Position numbers and translations under genes: made by a program. The notes below the pieces were generated by a model. It ran no database searches, was not told where the DNA came from, and saw only the letters and a program-made list of their open reading frames with translations. Below, in pieces: positions 35,965 to 43,258 of a stretch of 64,000 bases of DNA (position 1 is its first letter; the number at the start of each line of letters is the position of its first letter). Origin of the DNA: Alloacidobacterium dinghuense (lineage in GTDB: Bacteria > Acidobacteriota > Terriglobia > Terriglobales > Acidobacteriaceae); contig NZ_CP060394.1 in the NCBI RefSeq assembly GCF_014274465.1, positions 2,418,001 through 2,482,000 on the forward strand, read 5' to 3'.

Positions 35965-37764
35965 ATGAAGCTCCGGCCGCACCACCTCCCACTCCTTGCT
36001 CTTCTCATTGCAACCTGCTGCCAAGCCCAAACACAATCCGTTGAAGAGCGGCAATACTCCGTGACCATCACCCCGAGCGAACAACCCGGCGCACCCGCGC
36101 AAATCAAAATCGAACGCCAACACGAAACCGTCTTCCAGGTCCCGATCATCGCCGGCCTCGACTCAGCATCGAGCGAAGAGCAGCTCTCCAACATCACCTA
36201 CAACCTGCGCAAATCTGGCGAAGACACCTACACCCTCAACGCCACAGCCAAGAGCAATCTCTGGACAAGCCGCCGCTTCCAGTGGCGCTTCTTCCCCGAC
36301 CACATCGAGTTCCAGCAGTTCGCCACCGGCACGGGCAGACTCGGCCGCTGCTACTTCCTGGCCAATGGGGTTTCGAATCGCTGGGACAACGGCGCCACCG
36401 CCGGCCACGCATGGGACGCGACCATCTATGCCGACCGCTACTTCGCCCCCAACCCCAACCTCGCCGACCAGCTCGAATTCAACATCGCCATGCCGCAAAT
36501 CCTCGGCTTCAGCGTCGGCCGCGAAGAAAGCTCCGAGCAGGACTTCCGCCCCGAGCGCATGGCCGGAACCTTCGCGCCCCCGCCGCTCTTCCTCGCCTTC
36601 CACCTCAACAGCACTTGGATCGGCATCGGCATCGGCGCCAAACCCGGCGACTACCAGTTCCCCGCCCTCGAATACTCCGGTTCGCGCTACGCCGGAGCAT
36701 CCTTCTACGTCGACTACATGGGCTACCGCGCCATCGACGGCGACTTCGCATCGCCCGTCCTCACCATCAACATGGCCTGGAGCCCCCTCGACGCGCTCCG
36801 CAGCTACACCGCATGGCTCACGTCCAACGGATTTGCAACCGATACAGTTACAAAAGACGTCTACTGGCACCACGTGCCCATCTTCTGCGGATGGGCCGAG
36901 CAGACCGTCGAATCCGTCCCGCAAGGCGGCTCCGCCAATAAGCTCTCCACGCAGGCAAATTACGAAAAATGGCTCGCCACACTCGATGAGCGCGGCCTCC
37001 CCATCGGCACCGTCGTCATCGACGACAAGTGGCAGCAAGGCTACGGCAGCTTCGACGTCGACCAGCAGAAGTGGCCCGACATGAAAGGCTTCATCGCCGC
37101 GCAGCACGCCAAAGGACGCCACGTCCTCCTCTGGGTCCCCGTCGCCGACACCGACGGCCTCCCGCCATCACTCTGCGTCAACTACCAGGGCAAGTGCGTC
37201 ATCGCCGACGTCGGCAAGCCCGAATACGAAGCCTGGCTCCGTCCGCGCATCCGCCATCTCGTCCAGGACCTCGGCGTCGACGGCTTCAAAGAAGACTGGG
37301 TCCGCTCGCCCGCCGCGCCCGGCCTCCCGCTCACCGGCCCCGCCACCGGCATCGAATTCGTACGCCGCTTCCAGTCCATCCTCTACACCGAAACGCACAA
37401 GTGGAAGCCCGACGCCATGGTCGAAACGCAAACCACCAACGCACTCTTCCGCGAATCCTCCGACGTCATCCGCCTCAACGATGTCTGGTACGCCAGCCGC
37501 AACGTCCCCGACATGATGCGTCTCCGCGCCCGCATGGCCAACATCACCGGCTGGCCGCTCGTCGACACCGACAACGCCTCCTCCACCAACCTCAAAGAGT
37601 GGTGGAGCTACATGCAGGCGCAACCCTCCATCGGCATCCCCGCGCTCTACTTCGTGACCCGCACCGAAACCACGCAGGAAACTCCATCCGCGGCCGACTG
37701 GGCCTATCTCGCAGCACTATGGCGCCAATACATCGACGGACTGAAGGCGACACCGCAGCAGTAA
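35965..37764 (+). CDS. Exported glycoside hydrolase-like protein (GH31/GH36-like barrel)
   Basis: 599 aa with a signal peptide (to about CQAQ, residue 22). An N-terminal beta-sandwich (about 25-280) precedes a TIM-barrel region: TVVIDDKWQQGYGSF, then WPDMKGFIAAQHAKGRHVLLWVP and LGVDGFKEDWV, the layout of clan-D retaining alpha-glycosidases. D in VIDDKW and D in FKEDW are candidate catalytic or binding acids. Exact family and substrate are not assignable from sequence alone. It follows recJ by 54 bp and is probably a separate unit. Confidence 0.65.
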   Translation: MKLRPHHLPLLALLIATCCQAQTQSVEERQYSVTITPSEQPGAPAQIKIERQHETVFQVPIIAGLDSASSEEQLSNITYNLRKSGEDTYTLNATAKSNLWTSRRFQWRFFPDHIEFQQFATGTGRLGRCYFLANGVSNRWDNGATAGHAWDATIYADRYFAPNPNLADQLEFNIAMPQILGFSVGREESSEQDFRPERMAGTFAPPPLFLAFHLNSTWIGIGIGAKPGDYQFPALEYSGSRYAGASFYVDYMGYRAIDGDFASPVLTINMAWSPLDALRSYTAWLTSNGFATDTVTKDVYWHHVPIFCGWAEQTVESVPQGGSANKLSTQANYEKWLATLDERGLPIGTVVIDDKWQQGYGSFDVDQQKWPDMKGFIAAQHAKGRHVLLWVPVADTDGLPPSLCVNYQGKCVIADVGKPEYEAWLRPRIRHLVQDLGVDGFKEDWVRSPAAPGLPLTGPATGIEFVRRFQSILYTETHKWKPDAMVETQTTNALFRESSDVIRLNDVWYASRNVPDMMRLRARMANITGWPLVDTDNASSTNLKEWWSYMQAQPSIGIPALYFVTRTETTQETPSAADWAYLAALWRQYIDGLKATPQQ

Positions 37765-37801
37765 GCACCGTCACCAGTGGAGCGCCAATCCGCCCTCGCA
37801 C

Positions 37802-37954
37802 TGTCATCCTGAGCGGAGCGCGAATCGGGGTCCCCGGGCACGCGCGGTTTTCGCGTGCTGGGGTGGAGAAGCGCGTAGTCGAAGGACCTGCTTTTCGCAT
37901 CGGTCAGCACGAAAACGGGTGCCCCATCCTGACGAAGTCAGGGTGGGAAAGCAA
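37802..37954 (+). repeat. Dispersed repeat, intergenic copy
   Basis: Second copy of the recJ repeat: CTGTCATCCTGAGCGGAGC at the left, GTCGAAGGACCTGCTTTT in the middle and GGGTGCCCCATCCTGAC...GTCAGGGTGGGAAAGCAA at the right. An extra segment rich in GC (around 37826-37870) is absent from the recJ copy. Confidence 0.85.
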
Positions 37955-37976
37955 TACCTCGGCTCAACCATAAGGT

Positions 37977-38008
37977 TGTCATCCTGAGCAAAGTCAAAGA
38001 AGCTAGCT
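37977..38008 (+). repeat. Partial dispersed repeat
   Basis: GTTGTCATCCTGAGCAAAG and what follows match the left end of the family only, 22 bp after the full copy. The remainder of the 264-bp gap 37765-38028 shows no gene. Confidence 0.6.
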
Positions 38009-38028
38009 TGAACTCATATAACGAATGT

Positions 38029-38451
38029 TCAAGATGAGGCGACAGGATTGGCCAATCTTCTTGTAGATTTGCGACTGCCGTACTCAAGAAAAGCAAGGAT
38101 CCCAATCAAAGCCAACTTCGGGGCGAAGAATAGCAACAGAGGCATCGTTCCTGGCCACCCGACAGACAGATGATGAGTTGTTTCTACTAGCGCTGCTCCA
38201 AAGATGTAAGCAACAGTTAACGCGATGTTTGCAGGGACTCCGATCAGACCAACCCTCGGCCAGAAGAGAGACACAATAGCTAAGGGAATGTCGAGCCAAA
38301 ATGCAATAAACGTGAAGACTCTAACACCTAAACCTTCGTTGCCCGTAAACGTAAAAGTAAACCCACTGTAGATAGCCACTTGCCAAATGCAAAAAACAAA
38401 AGCAGCCACAGCATATATGGACCGTAAGAGTGTTTTCGACGACGGCTTCAT
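38029..38451 (-). CDS. Small polytopic membrane protein, unknown function
   Basis: 140 aa with four predicted membrane helices (about 10-30, 43-63, 68-90, 103-122). The C-terminus is short and basic (EYGSRKSTRRL). No conserved functional motif. More AT-rich than its neighbours. It lies beside the repeat cluster, so recent arrival is possible. Confidence 0.6.
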   Translation of the reverse strand: MKPSSKTLLRSIYAVAAFVFCIWQVAIYSGFTFTFTGNEGLGVRVFTFIAFWLDIPLAIVSLFWPRVGLIGVPANIALTVAYIFGAALVETTHHLSVGWPGTMPLLLFFAPKLALIGILAFLEYGSRKSTRRLANPVASS

Positions 38452-38524
38452 GTCTAACCTTATCTACTATCTCATCTATCAGGAGAGCAAATATCGCAGT
38501 CAAACTTGATGTAAGACGCGCGAG

Positions 38525-38911
38525 TCATGCACTAAATCTCCAATCCAAAACCACCCGCCCAGCCCGATCACTAGCAAACACAACACACCCACGCTCGCGA
38601 GCCCACTCCTGCGAAGCCCGTAGCAACCGCAAACCAACATCACGCCCACGAAACGCAGGCCGGACAAACAATCCTTCTACGTAGCCAGTAAGCCTCCCTT
38701 CTAATCCAGCAACGTCCCGCCGCAAAGAAAGCTCAGCCACACCAATCAACAATCCATCATCCTCAGCCACCAGAACAGCCTCCGGCTCCTCCAGCAACCC
38801 TACAAAGAAAGCCGCAATCTCAACGTCATGATCATCGCCGTCCGGCCAAAGCTCACGCCGCATCGCCCGCCACTCCGCAGCGTCCTCCGGCCTGACTTCG
38901 CGAATTCTCAC
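38525..38911 (-). CDS. GNAT acetyltransferase, short at the C-terminus
   Basis: 128 aa. The N-terminus (IREVRPEDAAEWRAMRRELWPD) and AELSLRRDV, YVEGLFVRPAFRGRDVGLRLL match the aminoglycoside 6'-N-acetyltransferase type I group, with the acetyl-CoA loop RGRDVG. The usual last 20 or so residues (an ASDAxxDNxxSxxxHxxxGF-type end) are replaced by ASDRAGRVVLDWRFSA, so strand beta7 may be missing. Its start overlaps the M24 peptidase stop by four bases. Resistance activity is not shown by this sequence. Confidence 0.7.
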   Translation of the reverse strand: MRIREVRPEDAAEWRAMRRELWPDGDDHDVEIAAFFVGLLEEPEAVLVAEDDGLLIGVAELSLRRDVAGLEGRLTGYVEGLFVRPAFRGRDVGLRLLRASQEWARERGCVVFASDRAGRVVLDWRFSA

Positions 38912-40227
38912 TCCACATTCCCAAATGGATCTTCAAGCGAAGGACTCTGCGGCGTAAATAACTCCGCCCCGTTCTCCGTCACATGCATATCATCCTCAAG
39001 CCGCACGCCAAATTCGCAGCGAATATAAACACCCGGCTCATCGGAAAAGACCATATTCGGACGCAGCGCCGGATTCAGCTCCCACCCGAACATATTGTTC
39101 TTCACCAGGTACGACCACTCGTGCATGTCCATGCCCATCCCATGCCCCACGCGATGCGTAAAGTATTTGAACCCGGGCCCATACCCCGCATCCACGATCA
39201 CCCTGCGCGCCGCCGCATCCACACTGGCCAGCGCAACACCCGGCTTCGCCGCCGCCAGTGCAGCCGACTGCGCTTTCTTCACCACATCGAAGACCGACTT
39301 CATCTTGTCCGTAGCCTTGCCCAGCACAAACGTGCGGGTAATGTCCGAGGTGTAACCTTCCACCGAGCAGCCATCATCCAGCATCAGAATCGTGCCCTCG
39401 CGAATCGTCTGCGGCTGTATCGAACCATGCGGAGAAGCCGTGAACTCGCCAATATTCAAGCTCGCCTCGCCCTCAAAGCCAACCTTCTGATATCCCGCCT
39501 GAATCAGCCTGCGCACATCGCGCGTCATCATGCCTTCCTGTAGCGACTGATACACCGCGCGATACACCAGCAGCGTCGCCCGGCACGCCAGCGCGATGCA
39601 GTCCAGCTCATGCTGGTCCTTGATCATGCGGCAACCCGCAGTCACGGGAAGCGCACTGACGAAGTGCAACCCCGGCCCAGCCTTGGCCAGACTATCCGCG
39701 AAAATGAACTTCATATTCTCATCGAGCCCGACCGTACCCGCAGCAATCCCGCGATCCTTCAGCCCTTTCACCGTCAGCGCAAACGGATTCTCATCCTCCT
39801 GCCACGTCAGAATCTCCGTATCCTTGCCAAACGGACCAGACTCCAGCAGTTCCCTCGCCCGGTCTTCTTCAAACGCCGGACAAACCACGAAAGGTTTGGC
39901 TTTAGCCGGAATTACCAGCGCCCAGAATCGTTCACTTCCGCCAAACCGAATATTGGCAAAGTAGACCGACGAAGTCGCATTGTTCGAAAGAATGATGGCA
40001 TCGACCTTGTTCTCGACCATCAGTTGCCGCGCCCGCTCGATGCGAGCCAGCCGCTCATCATTGGTAAAAGGCCTGGCCTGCCCCGAGAGATCAGGCAAGG
40101 CCGCAATCGCAGGCGGAACAGAACCGGGACTAGCCATAGGCGCACCCTGCTGCGCCCGAGCATCAGGCCGCAAAGCAACAAGAGCCGCGGCAGAAGAACC
40201 CCACAAAAAATTCCGGCGTGAAAACAT
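38908..40227 (-). CDS. Tat-exported M24 metallopeptidase (Xaa-Pro type)
   Basis: 439 aa. The N-terminus carries a twin-arginine signal (SRRNFLWGSSAAALVAL). A creatinase/prolidase N-domain precedes the pita-bread domain with metal ligands in MLDDGCS, SDITRTF, HRVGHGMGMD, SDEPGVY and VRLEDD, so a dinuclear metal site is complete. Periplasmic, probably removing residues ahead of proline. First gene of a two-gene unit with the GNAT gene (ATGA overlap). Confidence 0.88.
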   Translation of the reverse strand: MFSRRNFLWGSSAAALVALRPDARAQQGAPMASPGSVPPAIAALPDLSGQARPFTNDERLARIERARQLMVENKVDAIILSNNATSSVYFANIRFGGSERFWALVIPAKAKPFVVCPAFEEDRARELLESGPFGKDTEILTWQEDENPFALTVKGLKDRGIAAGTVGLDENMKFIFADSLAKAGPGLHFVSALPVTAGCRMIKDQHELDCIALACRATLLVYRAVYQSLQEGMMTRDVRRLIQAGYQKVGFEGEASLNIGEFTASPHGSIQPQTIREGTILMLDDGCSVEGYTSDITRTFVLGKATDKMKSVFDVVKKAQSAALAAAKPGVALASVDAAARRVIVDAGYGPGFKYFTHRVGHGMGMDMHEWSYLVKNNMFGWELNPALRPNMVFSDEPGVYIRCEFGVRLEDDMHVTENGAELFTPQSPSLEDPFGNVE

Positions 40228-40289
40228 ACCCCATCCTACACAAGCAATTTGAATTCACTGGCAGGCACAGATAGACGAAAGGCTCGAAC

Positions 40290-40437
40290 GGTAGAAGCAA
40301 CCGGCCCGACTCGTGTTGTGGCAAGGAAAGGTAGAAGCACTGGCCTGACTCGTGTTGTGGCAAGGAAAGGTAGAAGCACCGGCCTTTAGGCCGGTGACCA
40401 GACGCTTAAAACCCGAGGGCTTTAGCCCTGGGATCTC
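40290..40437. repeat. Tandem 39-40 bp repeat followed by palindromic REP-like unit
   Basis: GGTAGAAGCA begins at 40290, 40330 and 40369, giving two nearly identical 39-40 bp units (each with GACTCGTGTTGTGGCAAGGAA) and a third that changes into CCGGCCTTTAGGCCGG, then GACGCTTAAAACCCGAGGGCTTTAGCCCTGGGA. The last part has two palindromes (CCGGCC TTTA GGCCGG and GGGCTTTAGCCC). Confidence 0.8.
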
Positions 40438-40451
40438 CCTCTTGACACGCC

Positions 40452-40523
40452 TGCTACTATCAAAGCGAGTACAGACTCTTCCTGGAAGAAAACGCCCGTT
40501 CAGCGACGGGCGTTTTGCTTTCT
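40452..40523 (+). ncRNA. Candidate short transcript with terminator
   Basis: An extended -10 (TGCTACTAT, 40452-40460) would start RNA near 40467. A perfect AAAACGCCCGT / ACGGGCGTTTT hairpin (40489-40516) with T-rich tail ends it about 50 bases later. No ORF lies between, and no upstream gene needs this terminator. The TTGACA at 40442 is too close to act as its -35. Weakly supported. Confidence 0.3.
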
Positions 40524-40563
40524 GGAGATACGCACGGAAACGAAACGTAAGTACCAATATTTG

Positions 40564-40725
40564 GACGAATTTACAAAACCGGGGGGAGGGTCAGTGAAAC
40601 TCAAATCTCGGCGGCGCCTCAGAACCAGCTGACTCGCTGACTCGCTGACCACGAAGCGCTCACTTGCTGACCCGCTCCTCGCAACTCCCATAAAAATGAC
40701 GAATTTACAAAAAGGTGGGGAGGGG
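40564..40725 (+). repeat. Two copies of a G-rich repeat flanking a CTGACTCG tandem
   Basis: GACGAATTTACAAAA followed by a G-rich tract ending in GGGGAGGG occurs at 40564-40591 and 40698-40725, on the same strand. Between them lie short tandem CTGACTCG units (about 40630-40650). No gene is present. It lies directly upstream of ssrA. Confidence 0.7.
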
Positions 40726-40799
40726 TAAAAACTGAAAAAGAGAGTAAGATAAAAATAGTTCTTTGACAGGCTTCAGACTCCTTTGAAGCCGCTCCATAT

Positions 40800-41151
40800 G
40801 GGGGCGTCACGGTTTCGACGGGATTGTTTGCGGCAAAGAGGCATGCCGGGGGCTGGGCACCCGTAATCGCCCGGAAAATGATAATTGCCGATCATCAACT
40901 GGCATACGCTGCTTAATTAACTAAGTAGCCGTCCTCCGCAGCTTCGCCTGTGGGCTGCGGAAGGACGTCGCACAGCAGGCTGGTTTCTATGGCTGGGTAC
41001 GGGCCACAGAGACGAGATCCACGGACTAGCAATGCGCGCATCTTGTCCGTTCTGAGCGCGCAACGCGAAACCTTCCGGAACGCGACTGAGCATGGAGTCT
41101 CTTTGTTGACTACGATTTCGGACGCGGGTTCGACTCCCGCCGCCTCCACCA
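40800..41151 (+). ncRNA. ssrA: Transfer-messenger RNA (ssrA)
   Basis: Rescues stalled ribosomes. The 5' end GGGGGCG (40800-40806) pairs with CGCCTCC before an encoded CCA (41149-41151). The tRNA-like T-arm GCGGGTTCGACTCCCGC and the conserved GTCACGGTTTCGACGGGAT 5' block are present. The reading part GCC GAT CAT CAA CTG GCA TAC GCT GCT TAA (40887-40916) gives tag ADHQLAYAA, with a hydrophobic, Ala-ended tail for proteolysis. Length of 352 nt is normal. The resume codon is inferred. An integrase relic begins just after the 3' end. Confidence 0.95.
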
Positions 41152-41261
41152 TGCTTAAACTACTTTCCATCAACAACTTAGAGATCTAGCCACCGGTTTT
41201 GTACAGATTTTGTACAATCAACTCAACTCAGCCATCCCCGGACTGGGTTGCCGGAGGTTCG

Positions 41262-42523
41262 ATGCTCTCTGTTTACACCCGCCACGCCACCGATTGCGCC
41301 AAAGCCAAGGACAGAGAGACTGGCGCCGCTGCCGCTGCCCCAAATGGATTTCGGGTACTCATGATGGAGAGTTGGTTCGAAAGAGCGCGAAGACCCGGAG
41401 CTGGGAAAAGGCTGAGGTGTATCGCCGCCAACTCGAGGAGACGTCCGGCCCGACGTCGATGCATGGAGACGAATCGGTCCGCAGCTCCGATGGAGTTCCT
41501 GCCGGGCGCCATCGCGATCAGAAGAAAGCCCGGGTCACGATTTCGACAGCAGTCGATGCCTACTTAAGAGACGCAAGATCTCGAGAACTGGAATCCTCCA
41601 CGCTTTCGAAACTGGAGGGTATCTTCCGCAAGCAATTTCTGTCTTGGTGTACTTCAGAGGGCTACAAGTTCCTCGATGAGATCGATCTCGACGCATTGCT
41701 TCTCTTCCGGGATAGCTGGATCGACGGCCCACTCGCGAAGCGCAAGAAACAAGAGCGCCTCATCGGTTTCTTCTGGGCGTGCGTCCGTCGTGGATATATC
41801 GCCGAAAATCCGACGTTCGGTTTAGGAAAGATCAAAGTTGATCAAACGCCAACCGACTATTTCCCACCCCATGAATTCGACAAGATCTTGGATGAACCTA
41901 TGCCTATCGCGAGAATCGCGGCGAAATTGGGAACACCAATAGCACTCGGCTTCGCGTTATGACATTGCTGATGCGTTGGAGCGGTCTTCGCATCCGCGAT
42001 GCGGTGACACTGGAGCGATCGCGACTCCAAGGCGATAGCCTGCTGCTCTATCAAGCAAAGACTGGAACTCCGGTCTACGTTCCTCTTCCCTCTCATCTCG
42101 TCGAGGCGGCGAACTGTACCAGCCGGACCAAAGCCGAACCCGCGCTATTTCTTTTGGAGCGGCAATGGTTCGCCTAAGAGCGTTGTCGCCAACTGGCAGA
42201 GAAGCTATCGCCGACTCTTCATACTGGCCGATATCACCAAGCCGGACGGCTCTGCCAAGCGTTGTCATCCGCACATGTTTCGTGACACGTTCGCGGTCGA
42301 GATGCTGCTAGCAGGGGTGCCGATCGATCAAGTTTCAATCCTGCTCGGTCACGCGAGTGTGAAGATCACCGAGAAGCACTACTCTCCCTGGGTCAAAGCG
42401 CGCCAGGTTCAGCTTCAGCAGAGTGTTCGCAACGCGTGGCCTGTAGTAGCGCCGAAACCCGCCATCAGTGCGAACAAGCGACGGCGGCTCAGGCGGAATC
42501 AGGGATGCCGTCAACTTCGATGA
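41262..42523 (+). pseudogene. Tyrosine recombinase (phage-type integrase), frameshifted
   Basis: About 420 residues in three reading frames. ATG 41262 follows CCGGAGG. Frame 1 gives MLSVYTRHATDCAKAKD, then the frame shifts near 41315 to WRRCRCPKWISGTHDGELVRKSAKTRSWEKAE and the SAM-like core domain. A second shift near 41955 leads to MRWSGLRIRDAV, and a third near 42150 to HPHMFRDTFAVEML and LLGHASVKITEKHYSPW. All catalytic residues (R, H-R, H, Y) can still be read, so decay is fairly recent. It starts 110 bp after the ssrA 3' end, the classical attachment site, marking a lost or eroded element. Confidence 0.85.
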
Positions 42524-43029
42524 TCAACTGAACATTAGGGCAGTTCCTGAAGATCGTTCGCTGTCAGTTCGACAAGAGTCGACCGGATGTTCTCCTCCAG
42601 TCGGTGCAGTTTTGTGGTGCCTGGACGTATCGATAGGGATGTGATTACTCCCGGTGAGTCGGCCAGTATCCGCCGATCGGATTGCGCATGATTCTCGATT
42701 TTACGAAGCAGACTAGGTGTGGGTGATCAGCTCCAATTCCCTTTTTCCTACCCTTGTCTCGTGGTTGAGTCGCAGAGACGTTCGTGACATTTTCTTCTGC
42801 ATTTGAATCTGCGGAACCGGTCGTACCCGATAAGCTGATCCAGAGTCAGCTCATCTGGTACCGTAATTCCCTGCTCAAGCTGCCGCTAGAGTCCTGATAT
42901 CAACGATTTGAACTGTGCGCCCGCGCGGAAGGATTCTCAGCAATGAAGACCACAATTGCCCATGTTGTTACTCGACGTTTTAGGTCTTCCCTGACAAAAA
43001 CCTGACATTTCTTATGTTCTTGATTTAGT

Positions 43030-43108
43030 CGAAGCTATGTCCTCTCGCTTAAGAGTCTTCATGAAGCTTTCGCAGTTCGCATTGTCGTAGGTTCGCGGTA
43101 CGGCTCAT
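43030..43108 (-). pseudogene. IS3-family transposase fragment
   Basis: Read leftward, MSRTAN followed, after a small frame change, by YDNANCESFMKTLKRED is the integrase-core block that includes the catalytic Glu of IS3-type OrfB. Only about 26 residues remain, with no terminal inverted repeats seen. Confidence 0.65.
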
Positions 43109-43208
43109 GCTCGCAATCATGCCGTACTTGTCAGCACTTTTTGGAGTCGGTGCAGGAAGCGGTTACCGGCCTTGGCCGGCCGAACCCGAGGACGCGGACG
43201 TAGCTGCG

Positions 43209-43244
43209 AAAAGGCCCGCGACGATAAAGTGGCAGGCCTTTTTT
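43209..43244 (-). terminator. Terminator of the glycosidase operon
   Basis: AAAAGGCC and GGCCTTTTTT arms enclose a GC-rich inner loop. Located 15 bp beyond the GH3 stop; A/T tracts on both sides. Confidence 0.6.
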
Positions 43245-43258
43245 CGAGTTGGAGAGAG

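Larger units (their letters stand above)
42524..43258. other. Degenerate region after the integrase
   Basis: 735 bp with no intact gene. It contains the transposase scrap at 43030-43108 and the GH3 terminator at 43209-43244. The first 500 bp show only short open frames and no repeat or RNA I can name. Confidence 0.6.

Noticed and set aside
36163-37122. Long open frames opposite and alongside the glycosidase-like gene (also around 36282-37084 and 37029-37973)
   Set aside because: They are shadows caused by the strong C-ending codon bias of the real gene; composition is low-complexity and no domain is visible.
40290-40380. CRISPR array
   Set aside because: The 39-40 bp units are directly tandem with no variable spacers and no cas genes are nearby.
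40763-40800. TTGACA at 40763 as the ssrA promoter
   Set aside because: No -10-like box lies at suitable spacing, and the sequence between forms a hairpin; I could not settle the ssrA promoter.
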